NCBI RefSeq assembly: GCF_017354945.1 | Contig: NZ_CP071503.1 | Span: 1,674,001 to 1,738,000, forward strand | DNA length: 64,000 bases | Source of the DNA: Shewanella avicenniae | GTDB taxonomy: Bacteria > Pseudomonadota > Gammaproteobacteria > Enterobacterales > Shewanellaceae | Direction: 5' to 3' | In this document: piece by piece, positions 63,111 to 64,000 of the stretch | Layout: the number at the start of each line of letters is the position of its first letter | Numbering within the stretch: position 1 is the first letter of the stretch | Made by a program: the position numbers and the translations under genes | The notes under the pieces: generated by a model | The model's database searches: none | Seen by the model: the letters and a program-made list of their open reading frames with translations, nothing else | What the model was told of the DNA's origin: nothing

Positions 63111-64000
63111 ATGAGACTAAAACAGATAAAACTTGCTGGCTTTAAGTCGTTTGTCGATGCAACCAAAATTCCTTTTCTCAATCCGCTTACTGCCGTTATC
63201 GGCCCTAATGGCTGTGGTAAATCCAATGTGATTGATGCCGTGCGTTGGGTGTTGGGGGAAAGCTCTGCAAAAAATCTGCGGGGCGACTCGTGGGCGGATG
63301 TGATTTTTAACGGTTCTAACGGTCGTAAGCCAGTATCAGTTGCCAGTGTTGAGTTGGTATTTGATAACACCGAAGGCCGTATTGGTGGCCAATTTGCAAA
63401 TTACAATGAGATTGCGGTCAAGCGCCAAGTGTCGCGCGACGGCGATAATCTCTACTTCCTTAATGGGCAAAAATGTCGCAAGAAAGATATCACCGATATC
63501 TTTATGGGCACCGGCCTTGGACCGCGAAGCTACGCCATCATCGGTCAAGGCACGATTTCACGATTGATTGAGTGTAAACCGCAAGAGCTGCGAGTTTTTA
63601 TTGAAGAAGCTGCGGGGATCTCTCGCTATAAAGAGCGGCGCAGAGATACCGAAAACCGAATCCGACATACCCGCGATAATTTGGAGCGCTTAGGCGACAT
63701 TCGTGCTGAGCTGGGCAAACAGCTAGATAAGTTGACCTTACAAGCCGATGCCGCGCGCCGTTACCGTGAATACAAGCAGCAGGAGCGTAGCTTAAATGCG
63801 CAGCTGCTGGTGATGCGCTATCTAGAGCTACAACAACTCGCTGATGCAGAAAATAGTGAAATTTTCAGGCTCGAAACTGAATTGGCAAAGGTGCAGGCGT
63901 TGGCTGAACAAGCCTCGTTACAGCTTACCGAGCTCAAACTGCAACGAGATGACTTGGACGACCTAGAGCAGCGCCAAGTTGCGCAGTTTTATCAATCCAA
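63111..64000 (+). CDS. smc: Chromosome segregation protein SMC, N-terminal part
   Basis: The first 296 codons of SMC, cut by the window edge. The Walker A loop is in AVIGPNGCGKSNVIDAVRWVLGE, the family segment GQGTISRLIECKPQELRVFIEEAAGISRYKERRRDTENRI leads into the first coiled coil (from about residue 165). It is the canonical SMC of the Smc-ScpAB complex rather than MukB. It organises and segregates the chromosome. The start is ATG 63111, and cysZ is divergent upstream. Confidence 0.96.
   Translation, partial: MRLKQIKLAGFKSFVDATKIPFLNPLTAVIGPNGCGKSNVIDAVRWVLGESSAKNLRGDSWADVIFNGSNGRKPVSVASVELVFDNTEGRIGGQFANYNEIAVKRQVSRDGDNLYFLNGQKCRKKDITDIFMGTGLGPRSYAIIGQGTISRLIECKPQELRVFIEEAAGISRYKERRRDTENRIRHTRDNLERLGDIRAELGKQLDKLTLQADAARRYREYKQQERSLNAQLLVMRYLELQQLADAENSEIFRLETELAKVQALAEQASLQLTELKLQRDDLDDLEQRQVAQFYQS

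Noticed and set aside
1-64000. CRISPR arrays, tRNA or rRNA genes
   Set aside because: No regularly spaced direct repeats and no cloverleaf or rRNA signature was seen; the only spaced repeats are attC sites and the short TTGCCA cluster.

Overview
The window looks like a chromosome segment of a marine gammaproteobacterium, most probably Shewanella or a close relative. The evidence is family-level: gene order matching enteric and vibrio chromosomes (rne/rluC divergent; yceD-rpmF-plsX-fabHDG-acpP-fabF; maoP/hdfR divergent; cysK near cysZ and smc), a marine 'proteobacterial dedicated sortase' locus, and a sedentary-type chromosomal integron. No tRNA, rRNA or CRISPR array was seen.

Region 1 (1-1290): a partial glutathionyl-hydroquinone reductase and a GFA/CENP-V-like zinc protein. 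Region 2 (about 1290-8816) is the accessory hotspot, a chromosomal integron read leftwards. The integrase gene intI lies on the + strand at 7833-8816 and has an in-frame TGA at codon 157. A canonical LexA (SOS) box sits in front of it. To its left are nine small minus-strand cassette genes of unknown function, separated by eight recognisable attC sites. An intact group IIC-attC type intron with its reverse transcriptase (about 4810-6757) is inserted in one attC, in the opposite orientation to the cassettes. A 3' fragment of a second, related intron closes the far end of the array (about 1290-1626).

Region 3 (8865-18740): yihD, a cystathionine beta-lyase gene, a ZIP metal transporter, then the complete five-gene dedicated sortase system: two-component system pdsR/pdsS on the minus strand, divergent from pdsO, a VIT/vWA sortase target ending in an MPQTG sorting signal, and a class GN sortase. 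The divergent promoter region carries four TTGCCA-type repeats in helical phase.

Region 4 (18793-33909): mixed housekeeping genes: acyltransferase, diguanylate cyclase, M28 peptidase, maoP/hdfR, dgkA, periplasmic ATP-dependent DNA ligase, LMW-PTP, YlqF GTPase, MalY/PatB-like lyase, NhaC antiporter, 2OG-Fe(II) oxygenase, MsrBA fusion and a SulP transporter. Region 5 (34047-46871) is a core block: RNase E, RluC, a HAD phosphatase, YceF, YceD, L32 and fatty-acid synthesis.

Region 6 (47024-64000): HutD/Ves, thioesterase, 3-HIBADH-family dehydrogenase, cytidine deaminase, exonuclease I, an unrecognised gene, RlmA, a cold-shock protein, DUF445, DUF1289, an IbpA heat-shock protein with a consensus sigma-32 promoter and a ROSE-type RNA thermometer, TehB, CysK, a heme-domain GGDEF-EAL protein, CysZ and the start of smc. 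The most unusual material is the integron/intron region, the sortase locus with its phased repeats, and the ibpA leader.
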